DNA from: RUG695 sp050943135
Lineage (GTDB): Bacteria; Planctomycetota; Planctomycetia; Pirellulales; Thermoguttaceae
DNA length: 64,000 nt
Reading direction: 5' to 3'
NCBI GenBank assembly: GCA_050943135.1
Contig: JBMNOP010000007.1
Span: forward strand, 119,737-183,736
The position numbers and the translations under genes were made by a program. The notes below the pieces were generated by a model that saw nothing but the letters and a program-made list of their open reading frames with translations, was not told where the DNA came from and did no database searches. Of this stretch, positions 18,369 through 27,235 are shown in pieces (within the stretch, counting starts at the first letter, position 1; every line of letters starts with the position of its first letter).

Positions 18369-20219
18369 CTACCGCGTGCGGATTTTGATCCTTTCAGCGC
18401 CTGTTTCGGTTCGTCGGTCCGAGGTGATCAAGACTCGGACGATGTAGGTGCCGGTCCGTTCAACGGGGAGCGGGAGTTCGACGCTCCATGTACCGTCGTC
18501 GGTTGTCGTCTCGGCCGAGGCAAGAACACGGTCGTTGACCTCCTCAAAGGTCCGCTGATAGGCGATGCGCGCCTCGTCGCTGTCGGAATATTCGGTGCGG
18601 TTTTTGACCTTGATCTTAGGACGGGTCGGCAGGTTCAGGAGTTCCACCGTAACCCGTGCCGATTCGGCCGTCGCCGTCCATTCATCGGCGGACCATTCTT
18701 CGGAAGGAACTGTTTTCGCCATCCCTGCCGAGGCAACCGTGATCGACTCGTTCTGATACCCTTCCTCCGGTAGGGATATTTCGACCTGTCCCGGGAACCG
18801 AATCCGCAGAAGCGGATCGCCGAACAGGTTAAAGAGGTTGCGATGGTCTTCGAATTGGTCGTCGAGCCGTTGCGAGGTCGGATCGAAGGTTCGGGCCAGA
18901 CTGTCGGCAGTTCGGCGCAAAGACGAACGGCTGTCAGGTTCGGTGACCTCGGCGGTTTGCGCTATCTCCCCGACCTCATCGTTTGGTGTGGATTGTACAC
19001 CATCGGACGACGGGGCATCTTCACTGTTTGCGATGCCCGCCTTCGTTTCGTAAACCTTCATTCTTCGCTTCACGGCAAGCACATATTCGCCGAGCGTTAA
19101 ATTCGTAGGGGCCGACTGGCGCTGAAACGCCTCTTCCAAAAACTCGAGTCCGAAAATCGCCATCCCGTACGGCATCGCCGTACGGCTCGAGGCGATGACC
19201 GCAATCGGTCCGTTCGGTTTTAAGACGAATTCCTCGGCAATCGACATTTCGGTCGAGTCGTACGCCCCCGTATAGCAAGCACAGAAGATCATGATCGGAA
19301 GGGATTTCTCGCAGTTGACGAATTCGAGGTCGTCCAGTTCCATAATTTTGTAATTCCCTTTCGGGGTCACGAGCTGGTCGAGTTCCTGATGGAGCCCATG
19401 GCCCATATACACCCAGAAGAGCGGACCTTGGTTCAGTTCGTCGAGGACCGTGTAACGGAACAGCGCCGGGTCGGGGCAGTAGGGGGATCGCCAATCGGCC
19501 TGCACGAGTTTCCAATCGTACTCGTCGGGAATCGCCGTCGAAAGGATTTGACGCAAAGCGTTTGTAATCACGTTGTCAAGAATCGGCGAAAAGCCCGCCA
19601 TCCCGGCGATGAGCGCGACACGACGCTGCCAGGAGCCGGAGGGAGAAATTTGCTCGTAACGGAGGATTTTATCGACCGCATCTTCGACCTGTTTCGGAGT
19701 ACGCGCAGGAATTCGACCGATCGGCACGTCGGGGAACGAGTCGTCGTCGAGGTCGGCAAACCGGTTGTCGGAGGCGATGTGTGTCTCGTAACCGAATCGA
19801 TCGATCACCTTCGCTTCGACACGCGGCGCGGGAATGACGTTAAGCGCCGAGCCAAGCGGATCGTTCGGGTCGGGGGACTGTCCGGTCAATGGTGCGCCGT
19901 CGCCAACGATCAGTATGGCGCTGAGCGGATACTTATCGTTCAGGTCGCGAATCTGGGCACGAATCTCTTCCAGGTCGGGAAGAATGTTCCCCCATGAGAG
20001 AAACGAAGAAGGAGTCTCTCGGGGCGTTTGGATGAGTGTATGAATCTGATACCCCTGCGACTGACGGTAGACGATCCAGCGCTGCAACGCCGGCAGAAAC
20101 GCGCGGCCGGTGACCAGCGCGACATGCCCCTGTGCGGCCGTTTCGGCGCCACCGGCAGAAAAGAAGGCGGAGGGAAAGAATAGGAGGGCTAGGAGGAAGA
20201 GCCGGAACGGTCTGATCAT
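18369..20219 (-). CDS. Secreted C25-like (gingipain-fold) cysteine peptidase
   Basis: 616 residues from the ATG at 20219, which overlaps the upstream stop as ATGA (20216-20219). A signal peptide (FRLFLLALLFFPSAFFSAGG) is followed by the C25 caspase-like fold: ILIVGDGAPL near residue 105, DLDDDSFPDVPIGRIPART near 165, the catalytic His in FWVYMGHGLH (about 285) and the catalytic Cys in IFCACYTGAYD (about 325). Family C25 proteins cleave after Arg or Lys, or act as the sortase-like PorU of type IX secretion. No type IX component or C-terminal sorting domain is visible, so it may process surface proteins of this bacterium. The last 120 residues look like an Ig-like beta domain. It ends a three-gene operon. 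Confidence 0.85.
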   Translation of the reverse strand: MIRPFRLFLLALLFFPSAFFSAGGAETAAQGHVALVTGRAFLPALQRWIVYRQSQGYQIHTLIQTPRETPSSFLSWGNILPDLEEIRAQIRDLNDKYPLSAILIVGDGAPLTGQSPDPNDPLGSALNVIPAPRVEAKVIDRFGYETHIASDNRFADLDDDSFPDVPIGRIPARTPKQVEDAVDKILRYEQISPSGSWQRRVALIAGMAGFSPILDNVITNALRQILSTAIPDEYDWKLVQADWRSPYCPDPALFRYTVLDELNQGPLFWVYMGHGLHQELDQLVTPKGNYKIMELDDLEFVNCEKSLPIMIFCACYTGAYDSTEMSIAEEFVLKPNGPIAVIASSRTAMPYGMAIFGLEFLEEAFQRQSAPTNLTLGEYVLAVKRRMKVYETKAGIANSEDAPSSDGVQSTPNDEVGEIAQTAEVTEPDSRSSLRRTADSLARTFDPTSQRLDDQFEDHRNLFNLFGDPLLRIRFPGQVEISLPEEGYQNESITVASAGMAKTVPSEEWSADEWTATAESARVTVELLNLPTRPKIKVKNRTEYSDSDEARIAYQRTFEEVNDRVLASAETTTDDGTWSVELPLPVERTGTYIVRVLITSDRRTETGAERIKIRTR

Positions 20220-21475
20220 TCCGCGGGGCTCCAACCGTCTTCATCTTTGGTATAGATACGGATCTGGCCGACCTTATCGACTTTTTCTCCCTGTTCGACG
20301 AAGCGTGACGAAGCAGAAGTTGGCATCTGCACCGAAACCTGGCGAATGGGGTTATGCGGTGTGCGCGAACCGTCGGCCGGGAAGTTATCGTCGACAAAGC
20401 GGGGCTCTTCGGCCGCGGCGGTACGAATCGGGGCATTGCCGCCGTCGGTGATCAGCTCGGCACGATGGATATTGCCGCCAGCCGCGACTTGCCACGGCGC
20501 TTGAGCGTGCTTTCGGTCAAAAGGACGGGGCGGGAGGGGCTGCCGGTAAGCGTGGGCCTGTTGCGGGAAGGGACTTATTTCCGGAAGCGGGGCCATTTCC
20601 GTACGTAACGCCGGAGTGTCCCGATTCTCCTTCCAGTTTCTGATCTCGCCGTTTTTGTATCCGGTCAGGAGCTGTACAAGGACCGAACCGTTCGACGGGG
20701 CAAAGAATTCGCCATCGTTAGCCGATGCGTAGAGGGGGGGGTAAGCGTCGGAGTAAGGTTCTTGGTAAGCGTTCCGATAGGTGTCGGCGTGGGCGCTTAG
20801 GTAAGAGGGCCGGTAGGCGTCGGGGTTTGCCCCCCGTTCGCCGAGCGAGAACTCCATGCGCCGGATCATATCGCCGTATTCGTTGCGTACGCGTGGTCGA
20901 GGGGTGAGGTTGTCTCGGGCCGCGACCGCTTTTTCGTAGTCGACACGTTTTCGCTGGTTGACATGCCAATCGAGAATTTCCGGCGAGATCTCTCCGGTCA
21001 GGAAAGTCGACATCACCGCGCCGGCCGACGGGATTTTGTCCCAGGGCATCGCTTCGGCGGCTGCGCCATCAGCGGTTTTCGGAGCGAAGACGAATCGAAC
21101 CGGATTTTCGGGCTTACGTTCTTTCAAACGGAACGGGTGAGCGCTTTGCGTGTACGCGTTTCGACGCGCCGCGGGTTTCATTCGATTCATCGGTCGGTGG
21201 CGAGGTACAGCCTTATCCTGTGCCGCACGGTTCGGTTCGGCGGCAACTTTTTGTTGAGGAGCCCGGTTATTTTCCGTCCGCTGTTCCCGCTGAGACTCTT
21301 TACTTCGCACCTGCTTCTGTTGGACCCGGGATGCCCGAACGACGGGCTCGGTTTGCTGTTGGGCCAAGAGTGTCGAAAGCGCAAAAAAGAAAACGGGGAT
21401 CATCGCCGCCGAAATCTTTCGAAAGGTTCCCACGGTTGCCGAAACATTGTTGAGCCGGTATTCTGATCTGTTCAT
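20216..21475 (-). CDS. Exported Gln/Arg/Pro-rich protein of unknown function
   Basis: 419 residues. An N-terminal hydrophobic stretch (ISAAMIPVFFFALSTLLA) looks like a signal peptide or anchor. The rest is rich in Gln, Arg, Pro and Tyr, mostly disordered, with a Tyr-rich patch (AYQEPYSDAYPPLYAS) around residue 245 and no recognisable enzyme motif. GAGGG lies 9 nt before the ATG. It is translationally coupled to the C25-like peptidase through the ATGA overlap, so the two products are probably made in fixed ratio; it might be a substrate, propeptide-like inhibitor or scaffold of that peptidase. No family recognised. Confidence 0.7.
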   Translation of the reverse strand: MNRSEYRLNNVSATVGTFRKISAAMIPVFFFALSTLLAQQQTEPVVRASRVQQKQVRSKESQREQRTENNRAPQQKVAAEPNRAAQDKAVPRHRPMNRMKPAARRNAYTQSAHPFRLKERKPENPVRFVFAPKTADGAAAEAMPWDKIPSAGAVMSTFLTGEISPEILDWHVNQRKRVDYEKAVAARDNLTPRPRVRNEYGDMIRRMEFSLGERGANPDAYRPSYLSAHADTYRNAYQEPYSDAYPPLYASANDGEFFAPSNGSVLVQLLTGYKNGEIRNWKENRDTPALRTEMAPLPEISPFPQQAHAYRQPLPPRPFDRKHAQAPWQVAAGGNIHRAELITDGGNAPIRTAAAEEPRFVDDNFPADGSRTPHNPIRQVSVQMPTSASSRFVEQGEKVDKVGQIRIYTKDEDGWSPAE

Positions 21476-21544
21476 TATCGTAAACCCTCGGATTGTTTTG
21501 GTCTTTTCGATTTCGAAACGCGATGCGCCCGACGAACCTCGGTG

Positions 21545-22084
21545 CTATTTGACTTCCCCGGTTCCGGGATTGAGCCGAGCACAGGTGAGGAAGATGATTT
21601 CCCCCTTGTCGATTGGCAGGTCACGGTCCCCCTCCTGCGGTAAGGCATAGACCAAGACCAGTCCCGTCTGGGTTTCGGCGACATAGAGGAACGACTTCGC
21701 CAGACTGTTCGTATCGCCCGCGCCGACGTTCCGTGCGTCGCTGTCGCCGGAGACCATGATAAAGTTCAGGCGAGACGGTGCCGGAACGTTCGGGAAGAGA
21801 CGCAACGAATTGAGCAGATCGGCTTTGATGTTTCGCGTGTACGTCTTGACGAACTCCGGATCGCTCCGGGCCATCAACGCCGCCGAAAGCCGGCCGCTCT
21901 GCGAATCGAGGTAGTAGAGAGCTTCCACGTTGCTGTTGAAATAGCCGGTCGAAAGGACCGCACCGGAGCTTTCGCTTGACGCCGTGGCTGAGATACCGAT
22001 CGGCGCCGGGCGGTGTAGCGCGTAACCGATCGAAAGGGCGACAACAAGAAAAATGGAGAAAACGATCTGATTTGCTGGTTTCAT
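21545..22084 (-). CDS. Small single-pass membrane/exported protein of unknown function
   Basis: 179 residues with an N-terminal anchor (IVFSIFLVVALSIGYAL, residues 8-24) and an extracytoplasmic alpha/beta-looking domain. Features include TGYFNSNVEALYYLDSQSGRLSAA and SFLYVAETQTGLVLVYALP. AGGA about 8 nt upstream supports the ATG at 22084. It is the first gene of the operon leading to the Gln/Arg-rich protein (69-nt gap) and the C25-like peptidase. Not recognised; the repeated phrase pattern LYYLDSQSGRL / LYVAETQTGLV suggests a small propeller-like or PilM-like fold, but I would not assign one. Confidence 0.7.
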   Translation of the reverse strand: MKPANQIVFSIFLVVALSIGYALHRPAPIGISATASSESSGAVLSTGYFNSNVEALYYLDSQSGRLSAALMARSDPEFVKTYTRNIKADLLNSLRLFPNVPAPSRLNFIMVSGDSDARNVGAGDTNSLAKSFLYVAETQTGLVLVYALPQEGDRDLPIDKGEIIFLTCARLNPGTGEVK

Positions 22085-22191
22085 CGAAAGATTCCTACGG
22101 TAAGGCGCGTTGAGGGAAAGACTTTTGTCCGAATGAGAGGATACTCTTTTTCCGCACCGGAATCCAGAGCATTTTTATGCCGTCCGGTTCC

Positions 22192-22219
22192 TTGAAATTT
22201 TCCGCGCGGCGGGTATAAA
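22192..22219 (+). promoter_or_regulatory. Promoter of the CYTH gene
   Basis: TTGAAA (22192-22197), a 16-nt GC-rich spacer, TATAAA (22214-22219), about 42 nt before the ATG. Confidence 0.7.
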
Positions 22220-22260
22220 AGGCTTTCGGAAAGGACATTTTTCCCAAGAGAAAGAGGGTT

Positions 22261-22857
22261 ATGTCCGAAGTCGAAATGAAGTTCCGTCTGTCGATGCCGG
22301 AAGAGTTTGAAATGAGGGCAGAGGCCGTTTTCGGCGCCCGGTTCGGCGAACCGCGTCTTGAAGAAGACCTCTACTTTCAACGGGTCAGCCGCGATTTTCG
22401 GGACACGGGCGAAGCGCTTCGAATTCGCCGCGTCGGCTCCGAGTTAAGTCTGACCTATAAAGGCCCCCGCCGCGACAAAGTGGTGAAAACCCGCGAAGAG
22501 ATCGAACTTCCCCTCTTCGTTCCGGGAGAAGGGGTTTCGCTCTCGGAAAGGCAAGGGGCGTGGATCCGTCTCCTGACCCGGCTCGGTTACGAGCCGTTCG
22601 CCGAAATCCGCAAATCACGCCGAACCGCCTCTTTTTCCTTCTCCGGACGCACATTTACCTTAACGCGTGACTCGTTAACCGAACTCGGCGAGTTTTCCGA
22701 AATCGAAACGCTTATCGCCGAAGAGGACGAACTGCCCGCCGCGCAAACCGATCTCCGGGGCGTCGCGGCCCGACTCGGCCTCGACGATTCCGTTTTTGCC
22801 AGTTACCTGACCCTCCTTCTGGAGAGCCGTGGAGATACCTTCGCCGGATCGGATTGA
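22261..22857 (+). CDS. CYTH-domain protein (CyaB/ThTPase-like)
   Basis: 198 residues. The N-terminus carries the defining EVEMK version of the ExExK metal-triphosphate motif (residues 3-7). Charged tunnel residues follow in the expected order: EDLYFQR, ALRIRRV, LTYKGPR, REEIELP, KSRRTASF and LTRDSLTELGEFSEIET. CYTH proteins bind a triphosphate inside an eight-stranded tunnel and act as class IV adenylate cyclase, thiamine-triphosphatase or inorganic triphosphatase; sequence alone does not choose. SD GAGGG precedes the ATG, and the promoter at 22192-22219 makes it monocistronic. Confidence 0.9.
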   Translation: MSEVEMKFRLSMPEEFEMRAEAVFGARFGEPRLEEDLYFQRVSRDFRDTGEALRIRRVGSELSLTYKGPRRDKVVKTREEIELPLFVPGEGVSLSERQGAWIRLLTRLGYEPFAEIRKSRRTASFSFSGRTFTLTRDSLTELGEFSEIETLIAEEDELPAAQTDLRGVAARLGLDDSVFASYLTLLLESRGDTFAGSD

Positions 22858-22966
22858 GCTTTCGGCGAAACTGCACTCGGCTTGCCATTCCTCCCAAAAT
22901 ATGACGGTCGTTAGGTTCTCACCGATCCCTAAATGAAAAATATCTCCGATTTATCTTGATTTTGTG

Positions 22967-22995
22967 TGGACAACCCAACTTTCTTAGACTATGAT
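22967..22995 (+). promoter_or_regulatory. Probable promoter of the Gly/Met-rich protein gene
   Basis: TGGACA (22967-22972), a 17-nt spacer, TATGAT (22990-22995), giving a leader of about 48 nt. Confidence 0.5.
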
Positions 22996-23049
22996 TATAG
23001 GGGGAGTGTTCTACATCTTGGAAATTTTCCGGAGGGTTTACCAAATTCG

Positions 23050-24051
23050 ATGAGAGTCTTACGGAATTTCTTTATTGTTGTGGCCATTTTGTCGGTGGCG
23101 GCCTGCTGCGCTCCGGCTTTGTGCAAAGAAAAAAATACAGAAGAAAAAGCTGCGGAAGTTGAGCTTTTTGACGCGATCGACAAAGGCCTTGTCGAGGTCA
23201 AGATGAGGCAAAACGGCGCACTCGAAGGGAACATCTCCGTGAAGAACGTCTCGGGACAACCCCTCGAAATCGATATGCCCGCGGCGTTCGCTGCCGTTCC
23301 GGTGGCCCAGTTCGGTATGGGCGGGCCCGGCATGGGAGCCCCCGGTATGCAGGGCATGGGCGCTCCCGGCATGGGGGGGTTCGGAGGCATGCAGGGTATA
23401 GGCGGCGGTCCTCAGAACCGCGGTTTCGGATTGAACGACGGTCAGCGCGGTCGTATGGGGCTCGGTGACCAGAACCGCGGTCGCAGCAGTATGGGCGGAA
23501 GTGGCGGCGGGAATCAGTCGACCGGCGGCAGCTTCGGCGGCAGCCGCGGAGGGCGTGGGGGTGGTTGGTTCATCGCCCCGGAAAAGACCGTTCGCGAAAA
23601 GGTTCGCACCATCTGCCTCGAACATGGCAAGAACGATCCGTACGGCGGCCAGGAATATGCCCTGGTTCCGTTTGACTTCGTCTCGGAAAACAAGACGACC
23701 CGAGCGCTGGTCGAGATGCTCGGTGACGACACGGTCGATCAGCAGGCGCTCCAGGCGGCGGTCTGGAATCAGGAATGCGAAGTCTCGATGGAAGAACTTT
23801 CCGAAAAGATTTATCGCCCGGCGGGGAACGTGACACCACGCCGCTGGTTCTCGGCCGAACAGCTTTCCGCCGGAGCCGAACTGATCAAGGCGGCGGAAGT
23901 CCGTGCCGAAGAGATCGAAGCCGAAGAAGCCGCGCGGGAAAAGGCCGAGGAGATCAAAATCGAAGAGGCGATCCTTTCCTCCGATTCGTATGACGGCACA
24001 GCCAAAGAGGTTGATACCACCATCGAAAAGCTGACCGAAGCACTGGAGTGA
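23050..24051 (+). CDS. Secreted protein with Gly/Met-rich low-complexity segment
   Basis: 333 residues from the ATG at 23050; GGAGGG lies 14 nt upstream and the frame's earlier ATG (22966) would fall inside the promoter. The N-terminus is a signal peptide (LRNFFIVVAILSVAACCAPALC). A short beta segment (VEVKMRQNGALEGNISVKNV, residues ~48-67) precedes a long Gly/Met/Pro tract (GMGAPGMQGMGAPGMGG and similar) that grades into Gly/Ser/Arg repeats. A conserved-looking helical domain follows (VREKVRTICLEHGKNDPYGG onward), then a Glu/Ala-rich coiled coil. The ordering resembles planctomycete proteins annotated only as hypothetical. A strong terminator follows at 24095-24126. Confidence 0.8.
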   Translation: MRVLRNFFIVVAILSVAACCAPALCKEKNTEEKAAEVELFDAIDKGLVEVKMRQNGALEGNISVKNVSGQPLEIDMPAAFAAVPVAQFGMGGPGMGAPGMQGMGAPGMGGFGGMQGIGGGPQNRGFGLNDGQRGRMGLGDQNRGRSSMGGSGGGNQSTGGSFGGSRGGRGGGWFIAPEKTVREKVRTICLEHGKNDPYGGQEYALVPFDFVSENKTTRALVEMLGDDTVDQQALQAAVWNQECEVSMEELSEKIYRPAGNVTPRRWFSAEQLSAGAELIKAAEVRAEEIEAEEAAREKAEEIKIEEAILSSDSYDGTAKEVDTTIEKLTEALE

Positions 24052-24094
24052 TTTTCACGCGGTCGGTTTCTTGAGCTCCGAGATTTTCTTTACG

Positions 24095-24126
24095 AACCGG
24101 CCTCGTTTTCGAGGTCGGTTTTTTTG
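24095..24126 (+). terminator. Intrinsic terminator after the Gly/Met-rich protein gene
   Basis: AACCGGCCTCG (24095-24105), TTTT loop, CGAGGTCGGTT (one G-U pair), continuing into a run of T. Confidence 0.9.
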
Positions 24127-24380
24127 TGGCGCTCCCGGCTCCGGAAGGTTGCCAAAGGAATGGTATGGTTCCATTTCAACCATCTTTTCGGTTCGAAATC
24201 GATAGCTCCGTTTGATGGTCGTTTTGCCTCGTTGTTTAAGCCATCAACAATACCGCCCGGAACCTTATGGCTCTTGAACCCCTTGAAAATCAAGGCGCGA
24301 TCATCCCTGATCGTTTGCACGAGCCCCTCCAAAAAAGGCTCTGCCGTAGAAATAGGCATCCACAGGCTTAAATTCACTCC
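24096..24380 (-). pseudogene. Frameshifted C-terminal remnant of an ISL3-type transposase
   Basis: Minus-strand translation gives FLEGLVQTIRDDRALIFKGF then GGIVDGLNNEAK. After a one-base deletion in an A-run near 24222 the adjacent frame continues TTIKRSYRFRTEKMVEMEPY and HSFGNLPEPG. This matches, in order, the C-terminal signature of ISL3-family transposases as I remember it (GVVEGLNNKAK, RKSYGFRT, ELALYH, GKLPEP). The catalytic DDE core is not recognisable upstream, so only a tail survives. No inverted repeats or target duplications were found. The right end (about 24380) is approximate. Confidence 0.75.
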
Positions 24381-24602
24381 CCATCGGCTTGGCTGGGCGG
24401 CAACAGAACATACTTCCGGCGACACTTCGGGCGGCGGCCATCCCCTTCCCGACAGCCAGCCGACTTTTCGAAGCGGTAGACGAGGGCGTGAGTTTCCCCG
24501 CCACCCTTGCCACCCATATCGCTTTCACCGAATTCGACTCGATCGCATCAGGTGTCGGGTTGAACATCTTCCGAAACTGAATTTTCAAAACCTGCTTCCC
24601 AT
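24381..24602. other. Non-coding or decayed sequence next to the transposase remnant
   Basis: No frame here gives a recognisable protein. It may be further decayed insertion-element sequence. Confidence 0.4.
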
Positions 24603-24631
24603 AAAAAAGCCCCCGAAACGGGGTCTTTTTT
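24603..24631 (-). terminator. Bidirectional intrinsic terminator
   Basis: A6-G, one C/T mismatch, CCCCG (24611-24615), AAA loop, CGGGG (24619-24623), then C-T6. It lies about 30 nt beyond the stop of the acidic membrane protein (24660). Confidence 0.85.
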
Positions 24632-24659
24632 AAAAGAGGTGGGAATACGCAAAAGGCTC

Positions 24660-26510
24660 TTACATCGGTTTGCCCCAATGTCTTGCCAGGTCGAAGATGA
24701 TCGGGTGACAGGCAAAGATCAGACCCGCAACGGCCAGCGCCAACATCACCATAAAAAGAGTATACTCGGTTAGTTTCGGATCTTCGGCATATCGCCTCCG
24801 AAACGCACGCAAGAGTGCCGGAAGAAGGAGTAAGACGAGTCCGACAGCGTTAAACGCGATCAGAAAGAACGGGAGACAGAACGAATCAAACGCATGACCT
24901 TCCTTCCCCGCAACCAACCATTCGACAAATCCCTTGATATTCCCCAGAACAAGGTAGAGGACGAAGAAGACCATAGGAATATTCAGCAGCCTGCTGACCG
25001 GGTCGCTTTCCCTTTTCTTCGACCGACGGCGCGAACGCTTCTTTTTCGGCCCCTCTTCGGAATCTTTCTTCCCCTTCTTGGCTTTCGCCTTTTTCCCCTT
25101 CTTCGGTGCCAACACCTCCACCTCTTCGGATTCATCGGCCTCGGAGAAATCCCCTGTTTCACCGAACCCGAGCCCCGCAGCGCCGAATTCGGAGTCTCCA
25201 AGCCTGTCGAATCCTATGTCGCCTGTCTCGGGTTCTCCCCCGCTCTGATCGAGTGCGTCGGACAATTCGGCCGACCCCGTCTCTTCTTCGCCGAACATGT
25301 TTTCGAGCGGCTGTTCGTCGAGACTCTCGTCGCGCTCTTCGGTCGTCTGGGCCAGAGGAACCGCACCATTACCGGTTTCGTCGCCGTCGATCATTCCCGA
25401 AAGCCCCGCCAGGGCTGCGGCCACACTATCGTCCTCTTTCGGTGCAGAACCGCCGGAAAGTAATCCGAGCCGAGCCAGCGTATCCTCGCCGTCGTTTTCC
25501 CCGTCGGAACTGTCCGGGAATTCGTCTCTTCCGCTTTCGTCGGAAAGACGCGCAAGACGCTCTGCGGTATCCTCGTCCGCAGACTCGGTGCCGGCTGTCA
25601 TCAGATCTTCGAGTTCGGCAAGTCTCGCAGGAGTCGACTCTCCCTCCTGACCGTTTTTGGCGTTCAATACCGCAAAGGGGTCGGTCTTCTCTCCATCGGT
25701 CCGTGGCGTCTGTGTGGCGGAACCGTCGAGGTCATTCAAGAAGTCTTCGTCCGGCTCAGGCAAATCGTCGACCCCTTCCCCGAACGTTTCTGTGGACGCC
25801 TCGTCGTCCGAAATAGGGGTTTCGCCCCCGAAATCGTCGAACTCGGCATCGAAATTCGCCCCGTCGGAAGCGAAAGCGGCCCCCTCCCCATCGAACTCGG
25901 CGTCAAAATCCGGTTCCACGGAAAGTTCTTCCCCATCCCCGGGTGTTACGCCAAGAGAATTCAAAAAGTCGGGACCGAGCGCAGACCCCTCTTCCCCTTC
26001 GGTAATCCCTCCCGTAAAAGGCGCTGCGACATCTTCCCCCACACTGCCTCCCCGAGCCGTAATCTCCTCGGACGGACCGACCTCAACCGGACCCCCGCCG
26101 AAATCTCCCGTAAGGTCGGAATCAAAGTCTGGGTCGACACCGGCGTTGTCGGAAACCGGTACGGCGTCTTCCGTACCGAACCCGGCGTCGAGAGGCAATG
26201 CCTCGGAAGGTTCTTCAGCGTCCCCTGTGGGTGTGTCGAGCGGTTCCAAAAAGTCAGGATCAAGCGAGCCGAGCATATCGTCGAACGAAGGAGTTCCCTT
26301 GGAGGAATCGGCGTCGATCAGGGTATCGTCGGCAGGGATTCCCCCCTCTGCGTTTGGAAAATCGAGATCGAAATCAGGTTCACCGGGCGAAGGTTCGTCA
26401 CCGGACTTGCCGGAATCCTCGCTTGTTCCGTTTTCGGAGAAAGAATCGCTCTCAGAGCTCTCCTGATCGAAAGGGTCCTTCTCGAAATCGTCTTTATCGG
26501 AATACGACAC
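24660..26510 (-). CDS. Acidic, mostly disordered protein with C-terminal membrane domain
   Basis: 616 residues from the GTG at 26510, preceded by GGAGG at 5-6 nt; an upstream TTG at 26552 has no ribosome-binding site. Residues 1 to about 445 are Asp/Glu/Gly/Ser-rich low complexity with recurring phrases such as PDFLNSLGVTPG, DPDFLEPLDTPTG and EDFLNDLDG. A Lys/Arg block (KKGKKAKAKKGKKD, KKKRSRRRSKKRE) follows, then three or four helices (IPMVFFVLYLVLGNIKGFVEWL, FFLIAFNAVGLVLLLLPALL, TLFMVMLALAVAGLIFACHP). The acidic part would lie in the cytoplasm. The repeated FLNSL-like motifs may be short binding peptides. Family unknown. Confidence 0.75.
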   Translation of the reverse strand: MSYSDKDDFEKDPFDQESSESDSFSENGTSEDSGKSGDEPSPGEPDFDLDFPNAEGGIPADDTLIDADSSKGTPSFDDMLGSLDPDFLEPLDTPTGDAEEPSEALPLDAGFGTEDAVPVSDNAGVDPDFDSDLTGDFGGGPVEVGPSEEITARGGSVGEDVAAPFTGGITEGEEGSALGPDFLNSLGVTPGDGEELSVEPDFDAEFDGEGAAFASDGANFDAEFDDFGGETPISDDEASTETFGEGVDDLPEPDEDFLNDLDGSATQTPRTDGEKTDPFAVLNAKNGQEGESTPARLAELEDLMTAGTESADEDTAERLARLSDESGRDEFPDSSDGENDGEDTLARLGLLSGGSAPKEDDSVAAALAGLSGMIDGDETGNGAVPLAQTTEERDESLDEQPLENMFGEEETGSAELSDALDQSGGEPETGDIGFDRLGDSEFGAAGLGFGETGDFSEADESEEVEVLAPKKGKKAKAKKGKKDSEEGPKKKRSRRRSKKRESDPVSRLLNIPMVFFVLYLVLGNIKGFVEWLVAGKEGHAFDSFCLPFFLIAFNAVGLVLLLLPALLRAFRRRYAEDPKLTEYTLFMVMLALAVAGLIFACHPIIFDLARHWGKPM

Positions 26511-26824
26511 CTGCACCTCCGCTCGGCGGCAAATCGAAAAATCTGCCGTCAAAAAAAACGCAAGCCCTCTAAATTAACAAAAATCCCTATTTACCCATTA
26601 TTCTGTACTATATCGGAAAAGAGGACCCTTTTCCAGTAATCGGAAAGACGAAAGCCTAAACTTTTTATGAAAACGAAAAAACATAACGGTTGTGGCGATT
26701 TGAATGGCCCCAAACGACCCGTACGCACATGCCCAATCTCGGTCGATCCCCTTTTTCCCCACGATCCCGCTGATCATCGGTCGGAAATGCGCTCGTTACG
26801 TGCAGAAAAATTCCCTTGGTGGGT

Positions 26825-26839
26825 TGTTCTGTCAGAACA
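26825..26839. promoter_or_regulatory. 15-bp perfect dyad, possible operator
   Basis: TGTTCTG-T-CAGAACA: 7-bp arms around one base, in a non-coding stretch upstream of the doubtful ORF at 26906. No regulator can be assigned. Confidence 0.3.
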
Positions 26840-26905
26840 GAAATCGTGGCGCAATCTTTACGAATTCTGCTTCACCGGGCGTCCGTCTCGGGAAAAGAGG
26901 TGGCG

Positions 26906-27235
26906 ATGAAAAATTTCTTTCCGAAACACCTCGTGGCTCGGATTGAGTCACCGGGGCACCACGAACTTTTTGCATCATCGATCGGAACGATTCTCACACA
27001 GGCCTCGGCCGTTCCGGCTCAGGGGAGACACTTCCACGGTCGAGATGGCAAGCTCGCCCGTCGCGGCGGCTGGGCCGACCGGTCGGTTCCAACCCATCCC
27101 CCGGCGATCACACATCTCGGCGACCGAGCCGAACTTCACACCGAGGTCACGTCGGACACCTTCGATAAAACCCTCACCTATCTCGACGACCCTGCGGTTG
27201 GGCTCGACCAGCGATACTACACCCACCGTCAGTAG
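26906..27235 (+). CDS. Doubtful small open reading frame
   Basis: 109 residues, ATG with AGAGG 5 nt upstream. No signal peptide, membrane helix or known motif. The C-terminal part (TFDKTLTYLDDPAVGLDQRY) has protein-like composition and GC-rich third positions, the N-terminal part less so. Listed only because of the good ribosome-binding site; a minus-strand frame covers the same DNA. Confidence 0.25.
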   Translation: MKNFFPKHLVARIESPGHHELFASSIGTILTQASAVPAQGRHFHGRDGKLARRGGWADRSVPTHPPAITHLGDRAELHTEVTSDTFDKTLTYLDDPAVGLDQRYYTHRQ

